DNA from: a virus
DNA: 33,083 bases
IMG/VR virus record: IMGVR_UViG_3300010151_000066
Coordinates: 1 to 33,083 of that record
Direction: 5' to 3' (one strand)
Shown: positions 16,998 to 24,307 of the stretch, in pieces
How the letters are laid out: each line of letters opens with the position of its first letter
Position numbering within the stretch: position 1 is the first letter of the stretch
Translations under genes and position numbers: made by a program
The notes under the pieces: model-generated
The model's input: the letters and a program-made list of their open reading frames with translations, nothing else
Told to the model about the DNA's origin: nothing
Database searches by the model: none

Positions 16998-17475
16998 CGA
17001 ACAGTCCCTTCCTCGCCTTCACACATTTAGCTGAAATCTCAATGCGATGATCGATTTGCCCAAATAGTTGTTTGGGCTCACTGAGTATCACAATCTCATA
17101 ATAAAGGCTACCATAAAGAACAAAGTCGCCCTCTCTAACAAATAGGTCCTGATCCTCTGTTAATCTACGTTTATGAAAATGAACAGTTATTTCTGAATTT
17201 TTATCAGCACCATAGCTCGTATCGGTCGTTGTTTCTATCCCTCCCCACTCGACAAGAGCGTAAACTCTGATGGGTGGTAAGAATGTTTTTTTTATGGCCT
17301 CTCCATAAACATCATGATAATCAGTATGTTTTACACTTATCGGATAATAAAGAACCTGTTGACCAATAACTCGTTCGATTAACTCATCATTAACCTGTTT
17401 AACAAGATTTCTTTCTTTCTCCCCCAGAAACATTGGAGGTGGGGGCTGAGGGGGCTGTGACCATTCGTTAGACAT
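16987..17475 (-). CDS. 14: Neck protein (gp14-like)
   Basis: A 162-residue protein. EIERVIGQQ-type helix, YYPISVKHTDYHDVYGEAI (about 43-61) and a C-terminal block (TVHFHKRRL, then REGDFVLYGSLYYEIV and LFGQIDHRIEIS) follow the layout of T4 gp14. That protein has a (Y/L)xPR...DxxxGE block, then a region stating a file-like strand pair and an NEGD-type loop. It is shorter than T4 gp14 (256). gp13 and gp14 form the neck ring between portal and tail. It lies between the gp13-like and gp15-like genes, the canonical order. Confidence 0.65.
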   Translation of the reverse strand: MSNEWSQPPQPPPPMFLGEKERNLVKQVNDELIERVIGQQVLYYPISVKHTDYHDVYGEAIKKTFLPPIRVYALVEWGGIETTTDTSYGADKNSEITVHFHKRRLTEDQDLFVREGDFVLYGSLYYEIVILSEPKQLFGQIDHRIEISAKCVKARKGLFDAT

Positions 17476-17481
17476 CTCTCA

Positions 17482-18180
17482 TTACCCCACAAAAATAGTT
17501 AATGGCACATTCTGTTGCGTCTTGTTTGCCGCTTCAAGCTTCGCGGCATCAATCTCTGCCAATCTAGCATAAGTTAGTTCATCAAGAACGGCTTTTAGTT
17601 CCTCTCTCAGCTTTTCCTGCTCATTTTGCGCTTGTGCCAAGAGATCGGCATGATTAAGAGTTACTGATTCGCCTGGAATGGGGACAGTCGTAAACTTCCC
17701 TCGAATTTGACCAAGCATCTCCTTACACAGGGCCAAGCAAAACCTTCGAATCCACTGTTTTCCTATGGAATTGATGTTGGCATAGGGAATATTCGCAAAC
17801 GGAACAGTGTTCATGTTGTTCACACCCAAGGTTCCGTTATCTTTATCCGCATCTTGATCCCAGGGGTCTTCTGAGACCATAAATTCAAACCAGATCTTTG
17901 TGGGACCAGCGTTTGTGACTTCTGGAAAAACTCTGAGTTTATTATTTCTCAGCTCATAAGAATATTGAGAAATCCTGGTGTATATCGAGTCGTCAAACGC
18001 CATTGCCTGCAGTTTATTTTGCCATGTGGGGACCAATTCGAATGTCGAATCGTCGCTCCACTGGCCATAATTATGGAGGTTTCCAACAACACTTAGGCCA
18101 CCATAATATCCGAAAAATCTCCACATAACATACGGTGATTTATAATAAACTTTTTTAATAGAAACCTTTTTATTTCCCAC
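17482..18180 (-). CDS. Neck protein, C-terminal part (downstream of an in-frame amber codon)
   Basis: A 232-residue frame starting at GTG (VGNKK) and containing a conserved block SIKKVYYKSPYVMWRFFGYY (7-26), then MAFDDSIYTRISQYSYELRNNK and a coiled-coil tail (about 180-220). It is in exactly the same frame as the upstream 174-residue ORF: 18 sense codons separate that ORF's TAG (18235-18237) from this GTG. No convincing ribosome binding site precedes the GTG (only ACGGACTC). The two pieces most likely form one 425-codon neck/head-completion protein (gp13-like), read as a single chain only if the amber is suppressed or is an error. Confidence 0.65.
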   Translation of the reverse strand: MGNKKVSIKKVYYKSPYVMWRFFGYYGGLSVVGNLHNYGQWSDDSTFELVPTWQNKLQAMAFDDSIYTRISQYSYELRNNKLRVFPEVTNAGPTKIWFEFMVSEDPWDQDADKDNGTLGVNNMNTVPFANIPYANINSIGKQWIRRFCLALCKEMLGQIRGKFTTVPIPGESVTLNHADLLAQAQNEQEKLREELKAVLDELTYARLAEIDAAKLEAANKTQQNVPLTIFVG

Positions 18181-18234
18181 GAGTCCGTAATAAGAGCTTG
18201 ACGTGTTGGTTGCTGCCGATGCACTAATAATCGA

Positions 18235-18759
18235 CTATAAATCATAATCCTGCACGCCACTTGTTGTGTCAAAGCTTGCAGAATAAACAGTTCGGTTTCC
18301 ACCGATACCGGCTTCGGCTGCTGCTCCATCAGACACTCTTTTAGAATAAGCAAAAGTAAAGCGTGGAAGCTTGGTCGCAACCCCAACCGGACCTGTTATT
18401 ATTTCGCCGTCGTGGTCAAAGGTCCCAGTGGTTGCTCCAATAACATCAGAAAGAACATTTTTTGATTGATGAATATTAACAATGTACGAATATTCTAAAA
18501 CTGCCTCTTCATAAGCAGCATAAACTTGATATTCAGTTATTTCAATATCTAAAACATCGCCGCCTAGCTTTTTATAAACATACGCAACTTGATCGACGGC
18601 GCCAGATACAAAGTCAGTTGAAGCCTGTGAGCCTGCAGGCCCCGTATAAACCCCAAAAGGCAGCGGACTGGTTACAGAATTTACGCTAGCATAGGTTCCG
18701 GTTACCGGTAGTACGATTGCGCTTGTCTGGCTTACGGGTGTTAGTGTGGGAACGGCCAT
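18235..18759 (-). CDS. 13: Neck protein, N-terminal part (gp13-like), ending at an in-frame amber codon
   Basis: A 174-residue ORF. YKKLGGDVLDIEITEYQV (62-79) then a helix AAYEEAVLEYSYI resembles the start of T4 gp13-type neck proteins (KLG-x-P-V-x-x-V-x-x-T-x-x-Q-(V/I)). The ORF stops at TAG after VQDYDL, but the same frame continues without another stop through the following 250 codons to 17482. The start is well defined by AGGAGG 8 nt before the ATG at 18757-18759. It is the first gene after the capsid terminator and a candidate late promoter element. Alternatives are a true split gene, a recent nonsense mutation, or a sequencing/assembly error. Confidence 0.65.
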   Translation of the reverse strand: MAVPTLTPVSQTSAIVLPVTGTYASVNSVTSPLPFGVYTGPAGSQASTDFVSGAVDQVAYVYKKLGGDVLDIEITEYQVYAAYEEAVLEYSYIVNIHQSKNVLSDVIGATTGTFDHDGEIITGPVGVATKLPRFTFAYSKRVSDGAAAEAGIGGNRTVYSASFDTTSGVQDYDL

Positions 18760-18784
18760 TCATGAGACCTCCTTTAATACATCC

Positions 18785-18793
18785 TAAATAGTT
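18785..18793 (-). promoter_or_regulatory. Candidate late promoter element, copy 5 (AACTATTTA)
   Basis: The coding strand reads TTAACTATTTAGG, 26 nt before the neck-protein ATG and about 16 nt after the U-run of the capsid terminator. Its placement between a terminator and a ribosome binding site supports promoter function. Confidence 0.5.
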
Positions 18794-18800
18794 AAGCACA

Positions 18801-18831
18801 AACAAAAACCCCCACACCAAAGGTGTGGGGG
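18801..18831 (-). terminator. Strong intrinsic terminator after the major capsid gene
   Basis: On the minus strand CCCCCACACC (18831-18822), loop TTT, GGTGTGGGGG (18818-18809) is a perfect 10-bp stem followed by TTTTTGTTTG. The stem starts about 25 nt after the gp23 stop. It ends the head transcription unit and would protect the 3' end of the abundant capsid mRNA. Confidence 0.93.
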
Positions 18832-18855
18832 CTCTTTTTAAACTACCAGACTATT

Positions 18856-20565
18856 CTAGCCAAGGAAGTCCTTGATAATAACCAAACCATAAGCATCCGG
18901 TCGAACCATCTGCTTGGCATACCTGGTCATCACGCCCTTACGGGGCACGAAGTCCTCGACACCAAAGATAGTCGGGGTTACTTGGAGAGGTACATACGGA
19001 GCATAAACATAGCCACTCTCAAGGAATGAACTACCCTTACGGCCCACAAGAATAACATTACGTAGGAAGTATGGATCAACATACACATCCCACTTCTTGC
19101 TAATGGCGCCAATCTTCATGGCACCAGCCTGACCCACTTCCGCGTCTGCAGTTACAGAAGCTCGGAAGCCAGCGGTGAATTCAAGAATGTTAGCAGCCTC
19201 TGGGCTACAAACAATGAAATTCGCTCCGCCGCGCAGTGTCTTCACATGGATACGGGCCGACACATCATTAATTGTTTCAATGAGAGTCTCGTACCACTCA
19301 GAGACAGTACCGGTAAAGTCTGCACCGAGAAGATTCTCGTTGGCAAGAATACTAATATCATTGCCTGTGCCTCGATCTACGAAACGACCAGGGCGTCGAG
19401 ACCAGAACAGAGTAGCATCACCAAGAGGATCTGCTCCCTCTACAAGGTCATTGAGGATCTCGCGGTCGATTTCAAGAGCAATCTGCTCTGAAAGGATACT
19501 TGTAAGCTCAACCTCAGCATCCATATTATGATATGCATTGAGATCTTGCGCAAGTTCCGGAGTCCACTTAGCCTTGAGCTTCTTGGTAACCGCGGTGACA
19601 GCCACACTATCGACCTTGATGTCGATTTCTGGCATAACGTCAGTGCTGGTGTTATTGAATGAACCCGGAGTAACATCATTCGAGCCTTCAAGCCCCCAGG
19701 GATCCGCACCAACAACAGAACCAAGACCAGATTGCTGGAAGTTGTCTGCTCGGTTATACGATGCAGTAAAGTTTGCACCAGCAACTGTTCCAATGGCACC
19801 TTGATCATGCGTGAGGGTTACAGTTACGGTGGTGCCATCCGTCGAAGTTAGACGACGAACAACAGAATCACCCGCAGCCAAGGTTGTCACTGTTAAGCTT
19901 ACAAGCTCGTCCGCATTAAAGTTAGGAAGAAGTGCTTGCGCAAAAGTAAACTGTGCAACCGTATCTGAGTCATCACCCGCAAGAAGATCCGGGTCAAAAC
20001 GGATAAGTCGTCGTTGAGCATCAGTAAGTGCATCAATACGAGTGGAGGCGAGTGAAGCAGTAAGCCCCGTCACCGCACTGCCGGTTGGAGACGCATAACC
20101 GGACTGGAGGTTGTAGAACCCACCGCCATTCTCAGTTACATCTGTCACACCACCAGCGATCTGACTACCGATTGCCCCTCCACCGTAAAGTGATTGAGCA
20201 TCGTTACCGGTAATTCCAGCACGCGTATGAGTATAAGTAAAGTCCAGGAAGAAGATAAGTCCACTTGGTAGACTCATCGGCTGCACTGAGACCAGTTGGT
20301 TGGCAATTAGCCCACCAAAGACACGACGAACGATGGGGAACGCAACAGCTGCGAAACCCTCAACATCGCCACCAGCCATCGAGGAAGCTTCGCGGAGAAG
20401 CTCCTTGGCTTGGTTTTCGAGAAGAACGGCCATGCCGCTCTTCGCTTGATCGCTATCGAGACCCTCAAGAAGGCCTGTCTTCTCCCACTTGGAGAGGAGA
20501 GCATCACCCTCGTTTTGAAGATTACGATTAACGATGCCTTCTGTTAATTTTTGTAACACTGACAT
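18856..20565 (-). CDS. 23: Major capsid protein (gp23-like)
   Basis: A 569-residue HK97-fold major capsid protein of the T4 type. The N-terminus (LLSKWEKTGLLEGL, 23-36) parallels the T4 gp23 KW..LLEG..L delta region, and VAFPIVRRVFGGLIANQL followed by VSVQPMSLPSGLIF is the conserved gp23 core entry. The likely maturation cleavage by the prohead protease is in LLREA, between Glu59 and Ala60 (L-x-E consensus), close to the T4 site after residue 65. The C-terminal ISKKWDVYVDPYFLRNVILVG and APYVPL segments are also typical. AGGAGG upstream overlaps the gp22-like stop. The gene ends in TAG, followed by a strong terminator. Confidence 0.95.
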   Translation of the reverse strand: MSVLQKLTEGIVNRNLQNEGDALLSKWEKTGLLEGLDSDQAKSGMAVLLENQAKELLREASSMAGGDVEGFAAVAFPIVRRVFGGLIANQLVSVQPMSLPSGLIFFLDFTYTHTRAGITGNDAQSLYGGGAIGSQIAGGVTDVTENGGGFYNLQSGYASPTGSAVTGLTASLASTRIDALTDAQRRLIRFDPDLLAGDDSDTVAQFTFAQALLPNFNADELVSLTVTTLAAGDSVVRRLTSTDGTTVTVTLTHDQGAIGTVAGANFTASYNRADNFQQSGLGSVVGADPWGLEGSNDVTPGSFNNTSTDVMPEIDIKVDSVAVTAVTKKLKAKWTPELAQDLNAYHNMDAEVELTSILSEQIALEIDREILNDLVEGADPLGDATLFWSRRPGRFVDRGTGNDISILANENLLGADFTGTVSEWYETLIETINDVSARIHVKTLRGGANFIVCSPEAANILEFTAGFRASVTADAEVGQAGAMKIGAISKKWDVYVDPYFLRNVILVGRKGSSFLESGYVYAPYVPLQVTPTIFGVEDFVPRKGVMTRYAKQMVRPDAYGLVIIKDFLG

Positions 20566-20579
20566 TTTTTTAAATCCTC

Positions 20580-21560
20580 CTATGATTTTTTGATTCCAGC
20601 TAAACGCTGCATCCGTGTTAAGACGTGATCAGACTGTTGTCTTTCTTCACGTCGACCAGAAAAGACCATAGTTGATTTTTTGGAGACAACTTCGTTCAGC
20701 GATTCTGGCTTCTCTCTCTGGGAGATCGCGCCTTCCACTGCACTTTGAAGGGCTTCATAGATCATCTGTGCCTTCTCAATCGTTTGTGCTTTAGAAATCG
20801 TTTCGACAATTTTAGATTTTTGTCGCTCATTCAAGGAGGGGTTCTCTAAGACACGGTTAGTATATAAAAGCCTCGCGTTGGAGACCGATACTTCATCAAG
20901 TTTATCCTTAAGTTGAAGGATAATTTTTCTAAATTTTTGATTTTGTTTATTTAGTTTATGTAAATTTTCTTTAAGATTCTTTTTTTCTTTATTGGCTTCC
21001 GCAATATCCCTTTGAACCTGCTGCACGAGCTGCTCTTGCTCAAGGTTAGGACCGGGAATTCCACTAGAATAGCCCGAAGATAAAGCATTATATTCAAAGG
21101 TTAATTCTTCGGCTAGTTCTTTTAGCTCGCCCTCATCAAGATCGACATCTTCGTCTTCTTCTTCGTCGTCGTCTTTATCTTTTGTTTTTTCCTCTCGAAG
21201 CTCGACTTCATCATCAATTTCTCCCGCAAGCTCATCGCGGTCAGATAGTTCGCCCACCTCGGGCTCTTCTTCGCCAGCCTGTTTCATAAGATTGACAAGA
21301 TCTACTGTGATGACTTCATCATCTTCGGGGCACCCGCACAGTTCTTCACCACCAGCTGCCGCCAGAGGGATACTATCAAGTACGGCCTCCTCCTCTTCGG
21401 GCTCTTCTAATCCCAAGAGATCATCCTGTTCTAAGAGGGTGTTAACCGCTTCCTTGATATCTTGTGAATACTTTTCCAAGATTTCTTGTTCGGCGTTTTT
21501 TATTGCCGCCTCTTTAAGGGCCGTGGCGTCGACAATAGCTTGATCAAGCATGGAACTCAT
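20580..21560 (-). CDS. 22: Prohead core scaffolding protein (gp22-like)
   Basis: A 326-residue, highly charged protein: an N-terminal helix, a long Glu/Asp-rich stretch (about 45-155, including runs such as DDDEEEDEDVD), then a Lys-rich coiled coil (about 180-240) and a basic end QRLAGIKKS. T4 gp22 forms the internal core around which gp23 assembles and is then degraded by gp21. This protein is longer than T4 gp22 (269), mainly through the acidic region. It lies directly before the capsid gene, the conserved order. A CAGGAGT ribosome binding site and a candidate promoter element precede it. Confidence 0.85.
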   Translation of the reverse strand: MSSMLDQAIVDATALKEAAIKNAEQEILEKYSQDIKEAVNTLLEQDDLLGLEEPEEEEAVLDSIPLAAAGGEELCGCPEDDEVITVDLVNLMKQAGEEEPEVGELSDRDELAGEIDDEVELREEKTKDKDDDEEEDEDVDLDEGELKELAEELTFEYNALSSGYSSGIPGPNLEQEQLVQQVQRDIAEANKEKKNLKENLHKLNKQNQKFRKIILQLKDKLDEVSVSNARLLYTNRVLENPSLNERQKSKIVETISKAQTIEKAQMIYEALQSAVEGAISQREKPESLNEVVSKKSTMVFSGRREERQQSDHVLTRMQRLAGIKKS

Positions 21561-21585
21561 TTAAAATACTCCTGTTGCATACAAT

Positions 21586-21601
21586 ATTTATCAAGATAAA
21601 T
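21586..21601. repeat. Inverted repeat overlapping the gp22-like promoter element
   Basis: ATTTATC (21586-21592), two bases, GATAAAT (21595-21601) is a perfect 7-bp inverted repeat. Its right arm overlaps the CTATTTA element (21597-21603), so it could be part of an operator or simply reflect AT-rich promoter sequence. Confidence 0.3.
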
Positions 21602-21605
21602 AGTA
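21597..21605 (-). promoter_or_regulatory. Candidate late promoter element, copy 6 (TACTATTTA)
   Basis: The coding strand reads TTACTATTTATC in the 71-nt gap between the 140-residue gene and the scaffold gene, 37 nt before the scaffold ATG. It would drive the scaffold-capsid pair down to the terminator at 18801-18831. Confidence 0.5.
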
Positions 21606-21631
21606 ATAGTTGCTCACAACGGAAAAATATT

Positions 21632-22054
21632 TTATCCAACGCCCAAGGAACCAGACCAGTTGTCAAACCCAAGGGATGCAGTAGAGATTGCCGTCAGGCC
21701 CGCAATGATAGAAGCGGACGATTGATTGCCGGTATCACACAACAAAAACACACTTTGAATTCTCCACTCGCCAGTATACGATTCGCCGTTCGCTAAGGTA
21801 AAGAAGTTTTGACTTCCCGGCACCGAACCCGATGTACCCTGCGACGAAAACCCTACCCTGAACGTACGGTCATCTGAGCCAGTTGGAACAATATTTCTAA
21901 CCGTTACAAATTTTGATATTCTCGGAAAAGAAATTTCTTGTGGTGCCGAACCCAGAGCCGGAACTGTTAAAGATGCAGTCGCATACGGGATTGCACTCAT
22001 TTGGTACTGACCAACACTAGCCATCCCTGCTTTGTAAACTAAATAATTTGGCAT
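21632..22054 (-). CDS. Possible head decoration or other small virion protein
   Basis: A 140-residue, beta-rich, Ser/Thr/Gly-rich protein with almost no charged runs (PRISKFVTVRNIVPTG, then FRVGFSSQG and YTGEWRIQSVFLL). The composition suits a secreted or virion surface protein rather than an enzyme. I do not recognise a family. It lies between bS21 and the scaffold gene in the head cluster, 3 nt after the bS21 stop, and its GGAGATAG ribosome binding site overlaps the bS21 end. A capsid-surface protein is a plausible guess. Confidence 0.6.
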   Translation of the reverse strand: MPNYLVYKAGMASVGQYQMSAIPYATASLTVPALGSAPQEISFPRISKFVTVRNIVPTGSDDRTFRVGFSSQGTSGSVPGSQNFFTLANGESYTGEWRIQSVFLLCDTGNQSSASIIAGLTAISTASLGFDNWSGSLGVG

Positions 22055-22057
22055 TGT

Positions 22058-22324
22058 CTATCTCCTTTTCCTTCTCCTTTTGGGTTTTGGTTTATATAAA
22101 TTACTTTCTTCTTCTTTTCTCGCCTGATTTTCTCGCTCGATGACCCTCTTTCTCATTCTGTTTCTTCTGTTTCTGACCACCGAGGGCTTTTCATAATATT
22201 TTCCTTTAATCAAGTTTTCAAGAACACCAGATTTTTTTACTTTTTTGCTGAAACGACGAATCGCCCTATCGATTGAATCTCCCCTTCTGACATAAATTTC
22301 AACATTAATTGGTTTTCCTGCCAT
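22058..22324 (-). CDS. Phage-encoded ribosomal protein bS21 homologue
   Basis: An 88-residue basic protein that follows bacterial bS21 along its length: VEIYVRRGDSIDRAIRRF (8-25) corresponds to the bS21 start with its DxALRRFKR block, KKSGVL (30-35) to EKAGVL, and YYEKPS (43-48) to the hallmark FYEKPT. An Arg/Lys-rich helix and a very basic tail (KPKRRRKRR) follow. bS21 sits near the anti-Shine-Dalgarno end of 16S rRNA in the 30S subunit and affects initiation; phage copies are thought to exchange into host ribosomes. The ATG at 22322-22324 is chosen over an upstream in-frame GTG (22351) because AGGAAGT precedes it and it clears the previous gene. Confidence 0.88.
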   Translation of the reverse strand: MAGKPINVEIYVRRGDSIDRAIRRFSKKVKKSGVLENLIKGKYYEKPSVVRNRRNRMRKRVIERENQARKEEESNLYKPKPKRRRKRR

Positions 22325-22332
22325 CGTACTTC

Positions 22333-22743
22333 CTAAATTAGATTCTTCCACTTTGAAGAAAACAGTGAACTAATATCAACGCCTGGATCTTCTGGCGCAT
22401 ACATCTCCAAGGGAGAAGTGGCCCCGGGAGCACCTTGAGAGCCCCCCTTTCTTAGGGGTTCTGTTCCCTCAAAAAGATTAACGCCATTATAGTTTTCATT
22501 TCCAATGGCATTTAACATTTTCTTTTTTGTTTCTCTGATTTTTTCTTTATAGTTGTCCTTTCTTTCTTGCTGCTCAACAATTAAATTTTCGTCTACGGGT
22601 CGCGTGCGTTGAATTTCAACAGTACCCGTTCCTTTGAGCACTTCTGAAATTAAATTCGAAAGAATCCCTTCTTCAAAGACGACTTCTTTAATACACTCTT
22701 TGATGAGGGGCTTTAACATCTTTTTTAATTCACTTGTTTTCAT
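22333..22743 (-). CDS. Small head-cluster protein of unknown function
   Basis: A 136-residue protein with an amphipathic N-terminal helix (SELKKMLKPLIKECIKEVVF), a Lys/Glu-rich helical middle (60-80) and a polar C-terminus ending in FSSKWKNLI. No family is recognised. It overlaps the end of the prohead protease gene by 4 nt and ends with TAG 8 nt before bS21. The location suggests a minor core or assembly protein. Its beginning resembles in style, not in detail, that of the 136-residue protein at 28704-29114. Confidence 0.65.
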   Translation of the reverse strand: MKTSELKKMLKPLIKECIKEVVFEEGILSNLISEVLKGTGTVEIQRTRPVDENLIVEQQERKDNYKEKIRETKKKMLNAIGNENYNGVNLFEGTEPLRKGGSQGAPGATSPLEMYAPEDPGVDISSLFSSKWKNLI

Positions 22744-23342
22744 TTTTTAATAATATCATCCAAAAGATTATTAATTTTGTCTTGCTTCGAGAAAACTTCC
22801 TTGTGTTCCTTCAACATGAAAGCGTCGGGAGTGGAAGGCTCTGACACCATATCAAAACAAATAAGCTGTAAATCGGGCTCAACGATGGTACGCCCCTGTT
22901 GGTTTTTCACAGACCCGAGCGCCCTCGAAGAAATACCCATCTTAACGCCAGCCCCAACAAGAGACTTAAGAATATCACCAGCCGGTGTTGGCAAGATCTC
23001 AATTTTACCCATCACGTTGTTCCCATCCCACCAGATTTCAGTTACGAGGTGGGAAACATTTTGGAGATTAACAACAGAACTATCCGGGTGATCTAATTCG
23101 CCCATTGCCCTGCGATCATTCACGGTACCTTGATACTTCTCGATCTCTCGTCTGAGGATGTCTACTGGATATTCCCTACCATTTCCGTTCTGGCGGTCTG
23201 CTTCTTGAAGCTTCCCGGTAAGAATAACTATATTGCCATCGCGAACTCTTTTCTTCTCGTCCTCGGTTAAAAAGTCTTGACACTCCCCTCCCTCGCAAAG
23301 TTCAAAGTATTCTCGAATAAGATATTTATTTGTATCTGCCAT
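22740..23342 (-). CDS. 21: Prohead core protease (gp21-like, peptidase S80)
   Basis: A 200-residue herpesvirus-type prohead protease. GELDHP (81-86) contains the catalytic His85, and GISSRALGS (136-144) contains the nucleophile Ser138. FDMVSEPSTPDAFM (163-176) is the family's third conserved block, and an early NGREYP (54-59) segment is also typical. T4 gp21 (212 residues) cleaves scaffold and capsid N-termini after L/I-x-E, turning prohead into mature head. The upstream 78-nt gap carries two hairpins (23356-23388), which may affect its expression. Confidence 0.93.
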   Translation of the reverse strand: MADTNKYLIREYFELCEGGECQDFLTEDEKKRVRDGNIVILTGKLQEADRQNGNGREYPVDILRREIEKYQGTVNDRRAMGELDHPDSSVVNLQNVSHLVTEIWWDGNNVMGKIEILPTPAGDILKSLVGAGVKMGISSRALGSVKNQQGRTIVEPDLQLICFDMVSEPSTPDAFMLKEHKEVFSKQDKINNLLDDIIKK

Positions 23343-23420
23343 CTCTTAACTCCAAGCCACGCTCACCGTGGCACGGACATACATCCGTTTCGGCATCGTC
23401 TAACAGGCTGTAGCTGCCAT
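23343..23420 (-). other. Structured intergenic leader before the prohead protease gene
   Basis: A 78-nt gap holding two adjacent perfect hairpins: ACGGA/TCCGT (23373-23377 and 23384-23388, 6-nt loop) and GCCACG/CGTGGC (23356-23361 and 23367-23372, 5-nt loop). The second ends about 13 nt before the ATG. No U-run follows either, so they are not typical terminators. A six-codon ORF starting ATGGCAGC also begins just after the upstream stop. A translational control element is possible. Confidence 0.35.
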
Positions 23421-23729
23421 CTAATCATTACTTTTTCTTACCTCCAACCTAAAACCAAAATCGCTCAAAAACTGTGTCAACAGATATGTGGTCCCTGATG
23501 ACAGGCAGCTTAAAATAAAGAAATTGGCCAAACTATAATCAAAGTTAAATAGTTCTGTGTAATCATTTATTCCAAACAAAAGCGAGCCAACCCAAAAGCC
23601 AATGCACATTGGACAATGAAAAAAACCTTTCCACTTTTTTTTGGATGGTCGGAAGCGATCAAAGAGTTTGCTATAAACAAGAATTTGGGTTAAGCCAAAC
23701 GCAGTTAAGACAAAGTAAATTAAATCCAT
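23421..23729 (-). CDS. Small membrane protein, DUF1360-like
   Basis: A 102-residue protein with two or three hydrophobic segments (about 2-20, 42-56, 66-86) and a cysteine pair, FHCPMCIGFWVGSLLFG (about 37-53), in the first membrane hairpin. This C-x-x-C-x-x-FW(V/I)G arrangement is the signature of the DUF1360 small membrane proteins found in phages and bacteria; their function is not known. It lies among the head genes between a 188-residue unknown and the prohead protease. It ends in TAG. Confidence 0.7.
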   Translation of the reverse strand: MDLIYFVLTAFGLTQILVYSKLFDRFRPSKKKWKGFFHCPMCIGFWVGSLLFGINDYTELFNFDYSLANFFILSCLSSGTTYLLTQFLSDFGFRLEVRKSND

Positions 23730-23736
23730 TACTCAC

Positions 23737-24303
23737 CTATTCGTATCTATAAATTGAGGAAATGCCATAGGGGCTATAAATATATCCAGGACGCACAGAT
23801 CCCTTTTGTGTTGACTGGGGAACTTCGCCAAGCTCGGTAGTCTCGTCTTCATCCGGCTCAAGAAGGCCCTCTTCCCACTCTTCTTCAACCTGATCGTCGA
23901 AATCTACAAATCTCTTTTCTTCTTCAATAAACTTACTGATTGTAAGAATGAGCAGTTGTAATACATCGACTTCTCCACTGCCAGGATATGCTGCTTCCAT
24001 CGAACCATATACATTGCCCCCCTGCACAGAATCCTGCCTAACAAGACCTTTTTCAAAAAGTGCCTTAAAAAACCTATCTTGAATATCATAGATCTTATCA
24101 GTTATTCTAGTTTTGGGAAAGACAACAATTTTGCTATTTTTTGATGAAATCGAAATGTCTACATCCGGGTGATCAAAAATAAGAATGTCGCCATCAACTG
24201 TTTTTCTTATATTGAGCCGAACCGGGATAGGGTCGTGGGTCGTCGCTGCCTGTTGCTGCTCGACCTCCTCCTCGGTGTCACCTATTTTGATAGTCAACGC
24301 CAT
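23737..24303 (-). CDS. Unknown acidic head-cluster protein
   Basis: A 188-residue protein: a beta-rich N-terminal half (VRLNIRKTVDGDILIFDHPDVD-like strands, 28-50), a helical middle (DVLQLLILTISKFIEEEKR) and a strongly acidic stretch (about 135-160) before a Tyr-rich end. No family is recognised. It starts 4 nt after the 271-residue gene and is followed by the DUF1360-like gene. Context suggests a virion or core component, but this is not demonstrated. Confidence 0.65.
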   Translation of the reverse strand: MALTIKIGDTEEEVEQQQAATTHDPIPVRLNIRKTVDGDILIFDHPDVDISISSKNSKIVVFPKTRITDKIYDIQDRFFKALFEKGLVRQDSVQGGNVYGSMEAAYPGSGEVDVLQLLILTISKFIEEEKRFVDFDDQVEEEWEEGLLEPDEDETTELGEVPQSTQKGSVRPGYIYSPYGISSIYRYE

Positions 24304-24307
24304 TGCT

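Noticed and set aside
18093-18386. 97-residue minus-strand ORF across the amber site
   Set aside because: It is in a different frame from the neck gene on both sides. The continuous frame of the neck protein explains the region better.
17482-23729. TAG recoded as a sense codon throughout the phage
   Set aside because: TAG ends gp23-, gp22-, tape-measure-, DUF1360-like and other genes exactly where their families end, so it is a working stop here.
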